Source: Caldanaerobacter subterraneus (GTDB lineage: Bacteria > Bacillota > Thermoanaerobacteria > Thermoanaerobacterales > Thermoanaerobacteraceae). From it: 64,000 bases of DNA. The DNA is taken from positions 29,066-93,065 of the forward strand of contig NZ_SLWU01000009.1 in assembly GCF_004345675.1 (NCBI RefSeq), written 5' to 3'. Each line of letters starts with the position of its first letter. Position 1 is the stretch's first letter. The notes beneath the pieces were generated by a model. That model worked only from the letters and a program-made list of their open reading frames with translations. It had not been told where the DNA came from and made no database searches. Shown here piece by piece: positions 1 to 7,684 of this stretch. The position numbers and the translations under genes were made by a program.

Positions 1-1023
1 TGTTGAAACCTGCTTTAACTTCCAACCTTCTAAAGGTATATTAAAATTTAATCTGGTATCATAACCCTCTATTAGCTTTTCAAGAAAGCTCCCTTCAATC
101 AAAATCCCCTGAACATTTATGGACATAAACTTAAGCTTTATCTTGTCATCTTCTATTTCAAAATTCCCTTTCGCAAGGTATTTTCCTTCTTCTTTTACTT
201 CAAATCCCTCTTTTTTAAAAACTACTTCCACATTCTTTAACCTTTCATCAAAGGACTGCACAAGCTCTGTCACATCTTTGTCATAAAAAGAAGCTTCAGC
301 ACTGAAAAAAGAAAACTTTAGATCTTTAGGCTGGAGATTTCCCCACGGAAGCTTAGAAATACTGCTCAGCAAAAAATCTAGAGAAGAAAGAGAAGAACTT
401 GTGTTTTCCACTATCTCCAATATTTTCTGATAATTGGATAACTTCTTCCTTATCTCCTCTAAAATTTTATCTTTGTTGGCTCTTAAGTCCTCTATTTTCT
501 TTATTACCTTCTTCTCTTCTTCCTGCTTTTTTAAAAGTTCTTCCTTCTTAAGGGTAAGCTGCTTTTCCTCTTCTTTTTTGTACTTTACCAGATTATACAA
601 GTTCTCGAGCTTGTCATAATAGTAGTTTGTGATTATATCAACATAAATCAGCCTGTGAAGAAGTTCGCTCGCATTATCTGCCATCAGCAAAAGAGATAAA
701 ATCGCATTAGTCCCTGACATGTACAAAAACCTAAACCAGGTCTTTATAGTATCCTTTTCTTTATCTATCTCTTCGGAAGTTCTGTTAATTTCTTCTGTCT
801 TTTCTTTTATGCTCTCATTCAGCTCTTCAATTTCAGCAGAAATTTCTTCTAACGCTTTTTCTGACTTGAGTTTTTCAACATCTAATTTAAGTATTTCCAA
901 AATTACTTCCTGCTCTTTCTGTTTTAGCTGGTAAAATTCTCCCACTTCCCCTTCTTGACCTTTTACCATGAGTAAACTAAACACAAAAAAAATTGCAATT
1001 GCAAGCGAAATTACCCTTTTCAT
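1..1023 (-). CDS. Secreted coiled-coil envelope protein, PcsB/CwlO-like N-terminal hairpin (C-terminus beyond window)
   Basis: The reading frame is open from an ATG at 1021-1023 to the window edge, 341 codons without a stop. Residues 1-22 form a signal peptide with a hydrophobic core. Residues 25-100 and 140-190 are long heptad-like Glu/Lys/Leu coiled coils. The segment between them (WFRFLYMSG... then LLLMADNASELL) resembles the hairpin tip of PcsB/CwlO/EnvC-type peptidoglycan hydrolase regulators. The visible C-terminal part is beta-rich and I do not recognise it. It probably works outside the membrane in wall remodelling, but whether a catalytic domain follows cannot be seen. GAGGGGTG lies just before the ATG. 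Confidence 0.75.
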   Translation of the reverse strand, partial: MKRVISLAIAIFFVFSLLMVKGQEGEVGEFYQLKQKEQEVILEILKLDVEKLKSEKALEEISAEIEELNESIKEKTEEINRTSEEIDKEKDTIKTWFRFLYMSGTNAILSLLLMADNASELLHRLIYVDIITNYYYDKLENLYNLVKYKKEEEKQLTLKKEELLKKQEEEKKVIKKIEDLRANKDKILEEIRKKLSNYQKILEIVENTSSSLSSLDFLLSSISKLPWGNLQPKDLKFSFFSAEASFYDKDVTELVQSFDERLKNVEVVFKKEGFEVKEEGKYLAKGNFEIEDDKIKLKFMSINVQGILIEGSFLEKLIEGYDTRLNFNIPLEGWKLKQVST

Positions 1024-1051
1024 AGCACCCCTCATTTATATGTAATTTTTT

Positions 1052-1065
1052 GTTCCATATGGAAC
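1052..1065. promoter_or_regulatory. 14-bp perfect palindrome upstream of the coiled-coil gene
   Basis: GTTCCATATGGAAC is a perfect palindrome in the 56-bp gap between comEA and the gene reading out of the window. No T-run follows on the minus strand, so it does not look like a terminator. It could be an operator. It does not fit the Firmicute LexA box. Confidence 0.35.
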
Positions 1066-1079
1066 TAAATTCTATTCAT

Positions 1080-1670
1080 TTAATCCACTGTAATTTTGTC
1101 TTTTATCTGTTCAAACATCTTAGGCCCAATCCTGGGCACGTTCATTATGTCTTCAATTTTTTTGAAAGGCCCTTTAGTCTCTCTGAACTCTATAATCCTT
1201 TCTGCTGTCACAGGGCCAATGCCAGGTAAAGTCTGGAGCTCTTCTTTTGTAGCAGTATTTATGTTTACTTTTTTAGCGCCATCAATCCCTGAAGCAAAAG
1301 AAGTGTCTACCTTCTCCCCCTTTTTAGGCACCTTTATCATCTGTTCATCCTTTACCTTCTGAGCTAAATTAATATTGGACAAATCAGCTTCTTCAAGCAC
1401 CCCTCCTGCTTTTTCTATAGCATCTATCACCCTCTCTCCTTCTTTCATTATGTAAACTCCCGGATTTTTCACTTCACCGGTGACATAAACCTTTATTTCA
1501 ACAGGCTTCTGCTCCTGCAACTGCTCAGCTTGCATATTATCCTGAGAAGTATTTATAACAAAGTCAGCTTTTAATTTATAGTTTTTGTATATCACATAGC
1601 CAGAAAAAAGCAGTATTATAGACAAGATGGCAATGATGGCATATTGCTGTCTTTTGGTAAATTGTACCAT
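1080..1670 (-). CDS. comEA: ComEA, competence DNA receptor
   Basis: ComEA is a membrane-anchored DNA-binding protein that captures double-stranded DNA outside the cell for natural transformation. The 196-residue product has one transmembrane helix (about 10-29), an SLBB domain (about 57-115, KVYVTGEVKNPGVY) and two helix-hairpin-helix motifs (135-196, NINTATKEELQTLPGIG and VPRIGPKM). This is the usual ComEA order and length. The ATG follows GAGGTGG. No comEC or comEB lies next to it here, so it may act alone or with distant partners. Confidence 0.93.
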   Translation of the reverse strand: MVQFTKRQQYAIIAILSIILLFSGYVIYKNYKLKADFVINTSQDNMQAEQLQEQKPVEIKVYVTGEVKNPGVYIMKEGERVIDAIEKAGGVLEEADLSNINLAQKVKDEQMIKVPKKGEKVDTSFASGIDGAKKVNINTATKEELQTLPGIGPVTAERIIEFRETKGPFKKIEDIMNVPRIGPKMFEQIKDKITVD

Positions 1671-1788
1671 AAAACCACCTCATTTTGCAAGCTCCTTTAT
1701 TTATTTCTACGTCCATTAAAAAATTCCTTTTTATTTTTATCATTTTTTTGGTATACTTTAAGTATGACAACATGATGGGGGCATAAAA

Positions 1789-3042
1789 ATGGCGAAGAAA
1801 ATAATTGCTTTACTTATAATAATTGTTTTTGCTTTTCTCTCAGTCCCAGCGCATGCAGAAACTCCACAACCTCCAGAAATTGTCGGACCTACAGCGGTAT
1901 TGATGGACTTCACTACAGGACAGGTACTGTATGACAAAAACATGCACAAAAGGATGTATCCAGCAAGCACTACAAAAATCCTAACTGCAATTATTGCCTT
2001 GGAAAAGGGAAAGCTAGACGATGTTGTCACCTGTAGTGAAAATGTGACTAAAATTGAGGGGAATTCAATATTTTTATCTCCAGGAGAGCAACTCACACTT
2101 GAGCAGCTGCTTTACGCTTTAATGCTGGAATCTGCAAATGATGCTGCAATAGCAATTGCAGAGCATATAGGTGGGAGCGTAGAAAATTTTGCCAAAATGA
2201 TGAATGAAAAAGCGAGAGAAATAGGCGCTTACAACAGCCATTTTGTAAATCCGAACGGGTTGCCCGATGAAAACCATTATTCCACACCTTATGATATGGC
2301 ACAAATTGCAAGATACGCCATGCAAAATGCTGAATTTAGAAAAATTGTAAGCACTCTGCATTATCAAATTCCTCCGACAAATAAGTTCGACAAACCAAGA
2401 GACTTATGGATAAGCAATCGCTTACTTAAACCTTCCCGCTTCCACTATGAAGGAGCAGATGGAGTAAAAACGGGCTACACTGTTGCTGCAGGACAAGTGT
2501 TGGTGGCTTCCGCAACCCGAGATGGGCACAGGCTCATCTCTGTTATAATGGGAGATGAAGGCATAAACATTTGGACAGACACTATAAAGCTTTTGGATTA
2601 CGGTTTTCAAAACTTTTCTCTTGTAAAAGTAACGCAAAAGGACGAAGTGATAACTTCTATAGAACTTGGGAAAGGCGGATTTAAGCTTCCTTTAATTGCG
2701 CAAAAGGACTTTTATTATGAAGTGCCCAAAGGTAAAGAAAATTCTATAAAAACAGAAGTTGTGCTTAAAGAAGACATAAAAGCTCCCATTCAAAAAGGTG
2801 AAGTCCTGGGGTATATAAAGTACACACTTGACGGAAAGGAGATAGGGACAAACCCGCTAATTGCCTCAGAAGATGTGTATAAAAACTTCTTGGGGAATTA
2901 CTATAATGAAAAGGAAAAAAATCCTATTGTACATCCTCTAAAAATAATTTTTGGCATAGCTTCTTTCAACGTAGCCTTTCTTCTTTGGAAAAGGCAAAAA
3001 ATAAGGCAAAGGAAAAGATTTATATTTTCTAACAAATACTAA
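1789..3042 (+). CDS. dacF: D-alanyl-D-alanine carboxypeptidase, DacF-type penicillin-binding protein
   Basis: This enzyme removes the terminal D-Ala from peptidoglycan pentapeptides. The signal peptide ends at AHA (residue 23). The serine peptidase S11 motifs are complete: S60-T-T-K63, S116-A-N118 and K229-T-G231. A beta-rich PBP5 C-terminal domain follows (about 275-360), then a C-terminal hydrophobic helix (about 383-398) with a basic tail that anchors the protein. GGGGG lies 8 bases before the ATG, and a TATACT element sits at 1752-1757. It is transcribed away from comEA. In Bacillus dacF is a forespore gene; the sequence does not show whether that holds here. Confidence 0.95.
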   Translation: MAKKIIALLIIIVFAFLSVPAHAETPQPPEIVGPTAVLMDFTTGQVLYDKNMHKRMYPASTTKILTAIIALEKGKLDDVVTCSENVTKIEGNSIFLSPGEQLTLEQLLYALMLESANDAAIAIAEHIGGSVENFAKMMNEKAREIGAYNSHFVNPNGLPDENHYSTPYDMAQIARYAMQNAEFRKIVSTLHYQIPPTNKFDKPRDLWISNRLLKPSRFHYEGADGVKTGYTVAAGQVLVASATRDGHRLISVIMGDEGINIWTDTIKLLDYGFQNFSLVKVTQKDEVITSIELGKGGFKLPLIAQKDFYYEVPKGKENSIKTEVVLKEDIKAPIQKGEVLGYIKYTLDGKEIGTNPLIASEDVYKNFLGNYYNEKEKNPIVHPLKIIFGIASFNVAFLLWKRQKIRQRKRFIFSNKY

Positions 3043-3043
3043 A

Positions 3044-3066
3044 AAAGGAGGGGACCCCCCTCCTTT
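3044..3066 (-). terminator. Terminator of the asparagine-synthetase-like gene
   Basis: The 10-bp stem AAAGGAGGGG/CCCCTCCTTT with a 3-base loop overlaps the stop codon of the minus-strand gene and is followed on that strand by six T. On the plus strand only a short T-run follows, so it may work weakly for dacF too. Confidence 0.8.
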
Positions 3067-4546
3067 AAGCATATATCTGGTTGTCATTCAAACTCCTACT
3101 CCTTCCCATCTTTTCAATAAAATCTTCTACATTGAAAAACTCTTTTAAGATTTTAAAGTAATACATCTCCTCTTTAGACTTTATTTCAAAGCCATTTGGA
3201 AGTACCCTGTTTCTTAGGTATTCCGTATCCTTTATTTGAGATTCAGCAATTCTTTTTAAAACGTAAGCAGTTCCAGACCCTATAGAAAATTTTTCTTTTT
3301 TTCTCCACACTATTGAAGAAGGCAGATAATCCTCTGCCAGTTTCCTTAAAATCCACTTTTCTGTTTTATCTTTCCCTCTTATCTTTAAAGAAGGCCTTAT
3401 TCTAAAAGCATATCTTAAAACCTCCAAGTCCAAAAAAGGAACTCTGACTTTCAGGGAAAAGGCCATCCCCATCCTGTCTAGCCGCTGAGAATTGGTGTTG
3501 TGAACACTACTTGTGATGTACTTCAGTTCTTTATGCAATTCCCATGGGTCCTCATAATTTTTCAGATAGTGATACCCTGCAAAAAGTTCATCTGCTCCTT
3601 CCCCAGAAAAAACTACATCTACATATTCACTGGCGAGCTTTGAAGCAAAATAGTTGGCTACTGCACTTCTGACTAAGGCTGGATCACAGGACTCAAGGTG
3701 ATATATAACTTTGGGCAAAACTTCTTTTATGTCCTTTTCTGTATAAATAAATTCTTTGTGGCAAGTCTTCAGATATTCTGCGACCAGTCTGGAATTTCTT
3801 ATATCAGGGCTGTCTTCAACTCCTACAGCAAAAGAAAACATATTGCTTCTGTATTTAGTAGCTATCGCAGCGACTAGACTACTGTCCAGTCCGCCGCTTA
3901 TAAATAACCCTATATTTTCATCAGTAAGCCTCTTTTTCACTGAGTCCTCTAATCTAAGCCTTAATCCTTCTACTATTTCTTTTGCACTTGAAAACTCAAA
4001 AGGGTCCTGTGGAATAGAAAAATATTTCATAAACTCTTTTCCATTGTAGAAATATCCATTTGGAAATTCGTTTATATCTTCTGTGATTTGCTGTAACGCT
4101 TTTATTTCAGAAGCAAAAGCCAATCCATTGCCTATTTTGCCGTAATAAAGAGGCTTTATTCCCAAAGGGTCTCTTGCTACAAAAACAGCATTTTTTAGAG
4201 AATCATAGACCGCAAAAACAAAATTTCCTTCTAAAAATTTAACACATTCTTCTCCCACTTCTTCATAAAGGTGAAGTAAAACTTCTTCCAGAGAGTGTAT
4301 TTCATGTCCTGTAAGTTCCATTTTTAAAGCATCAGCATTGTATATCTCTCCATCAAAAAGGCAGATGTACCTGCCATCTTCGCTTTCAAAAAGTGCCTTT
4401 TCTCCCTCTTTCCAGCAACACCCAAAGCTTGCATTGTCTTTTATAAAAATTTCGCTGTGGTCCACTCCTCTGTGCCTTATTTTCTCTATCATCTGACCTA
4501 TTTTTTGCACATCCTTCTCGCCAATTATAAAAGCTAATCCTGCCAA
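3065..4546 (-). CDS. Asparagine synthetase family protein lacking the N-terminal glutaminase cysteine
   Basis: The protein has the two-domain AsnB layout: an N-terminal class II glutamine amidotransferase fold (about 1-185) and a C-terminal ATP-pyrophosphatase synthetase domain with the PP-loop SGGLDSSLVAA near residue 215. I place the start at the TTG at 4544-4546, because AAGGAGGT lies 6 bases upstream; the in-frame ATG at 4567 lies before that site. The product then begins Met-Ala-Gly-Leu-Ala where AsnB has Met-Cys-Gly-Ile. The cysteine that becomes the catalytic N-terminal nucleophile is therefore alanine, so glutamine hydrolysis is unlikely. It may use free ammonia, or another amine or acid substrate. 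It lies downstream of the B12/opine-dehydrogenase operon, past a moderate hairpin. Confidence 0.85.
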   Translation of the reverse strand: MAGLAFIIGEKDVQKIGQMIEKIRHRGVDHSEIFIKDNASFGCCWKEGEKALFESEDGRYICLFDGEIYNADALKMELTGHEIHSLEEVLLHLYEEVGEECVKFLEGNFVFAVYDSLKNAVFVARDPLGIKPLYYGKIGNGLAFASEIKALQQITEDINEFPNGYFYNGKEFMKYFSIPQDPFEFSSAKEIVEGLRLRLEDSVKKRLTDENIGLFISGGLDSSLVAAIATKYRSNMFSFAVGVEDSPDIRNSRLVAEYLKTCHKEFIYTEKDIKEVLPKVIYHLESCDPALVRSAVANYFASKLASEYVDVVFSGEGADELFAGYHYLKNYEDPWELHKELKYITSSVHNTNSQRLDRMGMAFSLKVRVPFLDLEVLRYAFRIRPSLKIRGKDKTEKWILRKLAEDYLPSSIVWRKKEKFSIGSGTAYVLKRIAESQIKDTEYLRNRVLPNGFEIKSKEEMYYFKILKEFFNVEDFIEKMGRSRSLNDNQIYA

Positions 4547-4573
4547 AGTACCGACCTCCTTATACAAAAATTA

Positions 4574-4602
4574 AAGGGCGCAAGAAGAGAATCTGCGCCC
4601 TT
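4574..4602 (-). terminator. Hairpin between the B12-protein gene and the asnB-like gene
   Basis: AAGGGCGCA and TGCGCCCTT form a GC-rich stem. On the minus strand it is followed by TTTAATTTTT, an imperfect T-run, so readthrough into the asnB-like gene is possible. Confidence 0.6.
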
Positions 4603-4619
4603 CTTCTTGCTAATTTAAT

Positions 4620-6272
4620 TTACACAAGAAAGCGCTCCTTTTTGTACTCTCTTAAAATTTTCTCTACCCTTTCTTCCTCTGGTATTATTCTGTGCTTCTC
4701 ATAGTCATAAGCATAACATGCTCCATCTATCACTTTTGTCTGAAGAGCGCCTTTGGCGTATTTATTGCCTTTTAAGTGAGGTGCATCTAAAAGACCTATT
4801 TCTATAGCTGTTGCCAAAACATCTGGGTCAGACCAGGGATCTTCGCTGTGTGGCGCTATTTCTTTTATAGCCTCAAGCAAAATCCTTGCCTCTTTTTTGA
4901 GCTGTTCTTTCCTCTTTATCACATCTTCGTCTTTAGTCAAGTCCGGCATTCCAAACATAGTATTTTTTATCACAGCTTTTACTATTTTTACGCTTTCAAT
5001 TATGTCCTCAGGCGTTGCTGCGTGGTGAGCTTCACAATATCCAACTACGTGATATATGTGGGGTTTAATAGCCATAGACAAATACGCGCTAGAAGCGAGC
5101 TGCCCTTTTGCTTCTAAAAGGTCAGAAGGAAAGCTTGCAAGACCTGCTCTTGCTTGCCTTATCACTCTGAAGTTTTCATCTTCTAAGTCCTCTATAAGTT
5201 CTATTTTTGCAAGCATTTTTGCCAAGTCCATTTTAGGTGAAATGGAAGCTGGAACATTGAACATAAATTGTGCTACATAATCCCTAACTCCCATTTTCTT
5301 TGCGTTATATGCCGCGAGGAAAGCAGTTACAACTCCTATAACATCATGAGCATCTCTCAGGCTCCAGTGATGAGCTTCATTTACTTCTACAGGCACTCCT
5401 CTCTCTGCATGCCACTTCATCAACTGCTGATTTTCCCTTATAGAAGTCCTTACATCCCTTGGGCCTCTCCCATCGAGCACATTGTACCAGCTCAATGGTA
5501 TAGCAGCCCAAGCATTCTTTATAGTCCTTAAAAGCATTTCAGCCATCTTGAAAACATCATTGGTTCCGCTGTAGCACCTCAAAAGCGGATAATTGCCTCT
5601 TCTTGAAGCTTCGTATATGCGTATTAAATCCTCTTCTTTTCTTATAGGAACTCCTCCTGCTCCATCCAGAGCTGGGTCGTATTTTTTATCGAAGAAGTGC
5701 TCTTGCGCATTCTGGTCAGGAGCTATGGAAATTACGTCCAAAACTTCCGCCTCAGCTATTCTTTTGACACCCTCTATCGTATCCTCCAATGAAGGCAGTC
5801 CAAAATGGTGTCTTATGATGGGATAGGGGAATTTATCCTCAATCCTTCCAATCAGAGTATCTGCAAAGACTCTTTTTTGAGAAGTTGCAGTTTTCCCTCT
5901 TAAGAAATTGATAGTCTCCTCGTCTCCTTTTGTGCCGTCAAAAACTGCAGAAAATATCCCTGACTTTCTCGCAACTTCTGCATTAGGCTCTGTTCCCCCA
6001 AACACCCACTTGATCTCCTTTAAATTATTCTTTTCTATCTTATCTTTAAGTTCTTTTAGCAAGTTCTCCAAAGCTTGTGGCGTAAGTCTGTAACTCACCC
6101 CTACAATTTCAGGTTGATACTCTTTTACAGCCTCAATCAATTTATCTATTGGGACAGCAGGCCCCAAAAACACCGTCTCATAACCCTGCTGTTCTGCAAA
6201 CCTCAAAAAATTGTACACTCCAGCAACATGGACACAATTTCCAATTGAACCAGCCACGATAAGCTTTCTCAT
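4620..6272 (-). CDS. B12-binding domain fused to a glutamate-mutase-like catalytic domain
   Basis: Residues 1-135 form a cobalamin-binding Rossmann domain: GSIGNCVHVAG fits the GxxDxHxxG region, with the cobalt-ligand His present and the usual Asp replaced by Cys. A SYRL segment stands for the SxL motif, and FGG matches the GG motif. Residues about 150-440 resemble the TIM-barrel E subunit of glutamate (methylaspartate) mutase in the order of short motifs (PLLRCYSGTND, SWYNVLDGRGPRD, EAHHWS). A helical tail follows. No pyridoxal-phosphate signature of lysine or ornithine aminomutases was seen. A carbon-skeleton isomerase of an amino or organic acid is the likeliest role; the substrate is unknown. 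It overlaps the upstream dehydrogenase gene by ATGA, so translation is coupled. Confidence 0.75.
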   Translation of the reverse strand: MRKLIVAGSIGNCVHVAGVYNFLRFAEQQGYETVFLGPAVPIDKLIEAVKEYQPEIVGVSYRLTPQALENLLKELKDKIEKNNLKEIKWVFGGTEPNAEVARKSGIFSAVFDGTKGDEETINFLRGKTATSQKRVFADTLIGRIEDKFPYPIIRHHFGLPSLEDTIEGVKRIAEAEVLDVISIAPDQNAQEHFFDKKYDPALDGAGGVPIRKEEDLIRIYEASRRGNYPLLRCYSGTNDVFKMAEMLLRTIKNAWAAIPLSWYNVLDGRGPRDVRTSIRENQQLMKWHAERGVPVEVNEAHHWSLRDAHDVIGVVTAFLAAYNAKKMGVRDYVAQFMFNVPASISPKMDLAKMLAKIELIEDLEDENFRVIRQARAGLASFPSDLLEAKGQLASSAYLSMAIKPHIYHVVGYCEAHHAATPEDIIESVKIVKAVIKNTMFGMPDLTKDEDVIKRKEQLKKEARILLEAIKEIAPHSEDPWSDPDVLATAIEIGLLDAPHLKGNKYAKGALQTKVIDGACYAYDYEKHRIIPEEERVEKILREYKKERFLV

Positions 6273-7375
6273 GCTGTCGCAACCTCCTTTCTCTTCCCTT
6301 CTACTAGTTCTATGATCTCCTTAGGCGACATCCCACGTATTCCCAATTTATCGGCAGTTCTCCCTATTTCCCAGTAATTTTTTCCATGCATCACGGATGC
6401 CAGATGTATTATCGCGTCAATTGTGGGCGTTTTTACACCTATTTCTTTCCCAATAGAAGAGATAGGCACAAGGCTCATAGGAACATCTTCAAAAATATAC
6501 CTGCAATTTACAGTATCAGGAGCCATAAGCCCTATATAAGCTTTTGTGTTCTGTATAGCTTCATAAAGCGTATCCCCATCGGCATTGTAACTTTCTTTAA
6601 GCCATCTTTTAGCAGAGATAGTTTTCACGCCTAAAGCCTTTGCCACCATCATTCTCTCATTGTCAATCTTTTCAAGGATTTTGGCGACAGAAGGCGAAAT
6701 CCCTTCTCTATAGTACTCAAAATTTCCCTTGGTAGTCTCAATCCGAGCAACATTTAAAAGCGTTGGAGCAGGATGGAAAATTGCTCCAAAATTGTTGAAG
6801 CTGGTTTCTAACACGTTCTCAGCAGCTACAAACTGTGGAAAAGCGATATTGAGAATTTCCACTACTTCTTCCGTTTTATCTTTAGGAATTGCCGCAACTG
6901 ATACTATGTCTTTAATCTTGTATATTTTAGCTTTCCCATTAGAAGACCTGCAGGCATAGATAAAAGTATCAGTTTCAGCAACAACAACCTCTAAATCACT
7001 TCTCTTTTTAAGTATGTTGTAAACTTCCAATGCTCCCCCTGTTCTTCCGGGATTTAATACCACTATCTGGCCTCTTTGCAAGTAGGGCAAAAGCTCTTCT
7101 GCAATCATGGCGTGGGCAGACGCAGGCACAGCAACTAGTATCATATCCACATCTTTTACGGCTTTGCTTATATCGTCAGTCACAAGATTCAGTTTCCCAA
7201 ATCCTTCAACTTCTCCTTCTAGCTCTATACCGCCTCTTTGTATTATTGGAATCAATTTTTCATAAGTTCTATTGTATAAATTTACTTTAAACCCTTTTAA
7301 AGCGAGATGTCCTGCAATTGCCTGCCCCCCGTTCCCCGCCCCGATTACAGCAAAATAAGGCATTTTCATGCCCAT
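6269..7375 (-). CDS. NAD(P)-dependent opine (octopine/nopaline) dehydrogenase family protein
   Basis: The N-terminal Rossmann fold carries the dinucleotide motif GAGNGGQAIAGHLAL (about 12-26). The C-terminal helical domain is of the octopine/nopaline dehydrogenase type, with the conserved stretch FNNFGAIFHPAPTLLN. These enzymes reductively join an amino acid to a 2-oxo acid, or act as related 2-hydroxy or ketopantoate-like reductases. The 368-residue length is normal. Three in-frame ATGs occur in the first five codons; GGGGGTG lies 3 bases before the first and 9 before the second (7369). This is the first gene behind the c-di-AMP riboswitch and is coupled to the B12 protein, so the two probably act in one pathway. 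Confidence 0.8.
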   Translation of the reverse strand: MGMKMPYFAVIGAGNGGQAIAGHLALKGFKVNLYNRTYEKLIPIIQRGGIELEGEVEGFGKLNLVTDDISKAVKDVDMILVAVPASAHAMIAEELLPYLQRGQIVVLNPGRTGGALEVYNILKKRSDLEVVVAETDTFIYACRSSNGKAKIYKIKDIVSVAAIPKDKTEEVVEILNIAFPQFVAAENVLETSFNNFGAIFHPAPTLLNVARIETTKGNFEYYREGISPSVAKILEKIDNERMMVAKALGVKTISAKRWLKESYNADGDTLYEAIQNTKAYIGLMAPDTVNCRYIFEDVPMSLVPISSIGKEIGVKTPTIDAIIHLASVMHGKNYWEIGRTADKLGIRGMSPKEIIELVEGKRKEVATA

Positions 7376-7397
7376 ACACCCCCTTTTTAAAGAAATG

Positions 7398-7427
7398 AAA
7401 AAGCTATAGAAGGACTTCTATAGCTTT
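7398..7427 (-). terminator. Riboswitch expression-platform terminator
   Basis: On the minus strand AAAGCTATAGAAG and CTTCTATAGCTTT form a long stem followed by TTTTT, about 35 bases after the riboswitch aptamer and 22 bases before the dehydrogenase gene. Its position fits conditional termination. Confidence 0.8.
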
Positions 7428-7461
7428 ATCTTCGGTGCCAAAAAAGACAATAAGACACCCT

Positions 7462-7607
7462 ACATGCTATCATATCCTTCTCTTTCAACGCTTACGGGGT
7501 TAGCTGACGGGTTCGGGTCGAAAGATAACCCTACCATCTTTTAAAAGATGGATTCACCCCAAAAGAGTGGGTCCCCCGCTTCTTAACGAATTCAGCGTTT
7601 AGCATGT
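7462..7607 (-). promoter_or_regulatory. c-di-AMP riboswitch (ydaO/yuaA type) upstream of the opine-dehydrogenase/B12 operon
   Basis: Read on the minus strand, the element ends with CCGAACCCGTCAGCTAACC then CCGTAAGCG, the conserved 3' half of ydaO aptamers. Its 5' half holds GGGGTGAATCC and a variable hairpin (CCATCTTTT/AAAAGATGG). The closing helix is AACGCT/AGCGTT (7487-7492 with 7594-7599), extended by ACATGCTA/TAGCATGT (7462-7469 with 7600-7607). The class binds cyclic di-AMP and usually turns expression off by terminating transcription; a terminator follows here. Its known targets are potassium and osmolyte transport and wall hydrolases, so a B12/opine-dehydrogenase operon is an unusual target. 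Confidence 0.9.
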
Positions 7608-7634
7608 TATTCAATTATACAAAAGCCCGTTTTT

Positions 7635-7663
7635 ATTATATCATAAAATAAAATGTTTGTAAA
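7635..7663 (-). promoter_or_regulatory. Sigma-A promoter of the riboswitch operon
   Basis: TTTACA (7658-7663) and TATAAT (7635-7640) are separated by exactly 17 bases on the minus strand. The start of transcription would fall a few bases before the outer riboswitch helix. Confidence 0.85.
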
Positions 7664-7684
7664 GTAAAATAAAGGAAGCAAGCG

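Noticed and set aside
1052..1065. LexA/DinR box
   Set aside because: The Firmicute LexA box is GAAC-N4-GTTC in the opposite half-site order; this palindrome is GTTCC-ATAT-GGAAC.
4620..6272. Lysine or ornithine aminomutase large subunit
   Set aside because: No pyridoxal-phosphate lysine motif, the B12 domain is N-terminal, and the length of 550 residues does not fit those families.
7462..7607. Cobalamin riboswitch, suggested by the B12-binding protein downstream
   Set aside because: No B12-box-like sequence is present; the conserved blocks and helices fit the ydaO c-di-AMP class.
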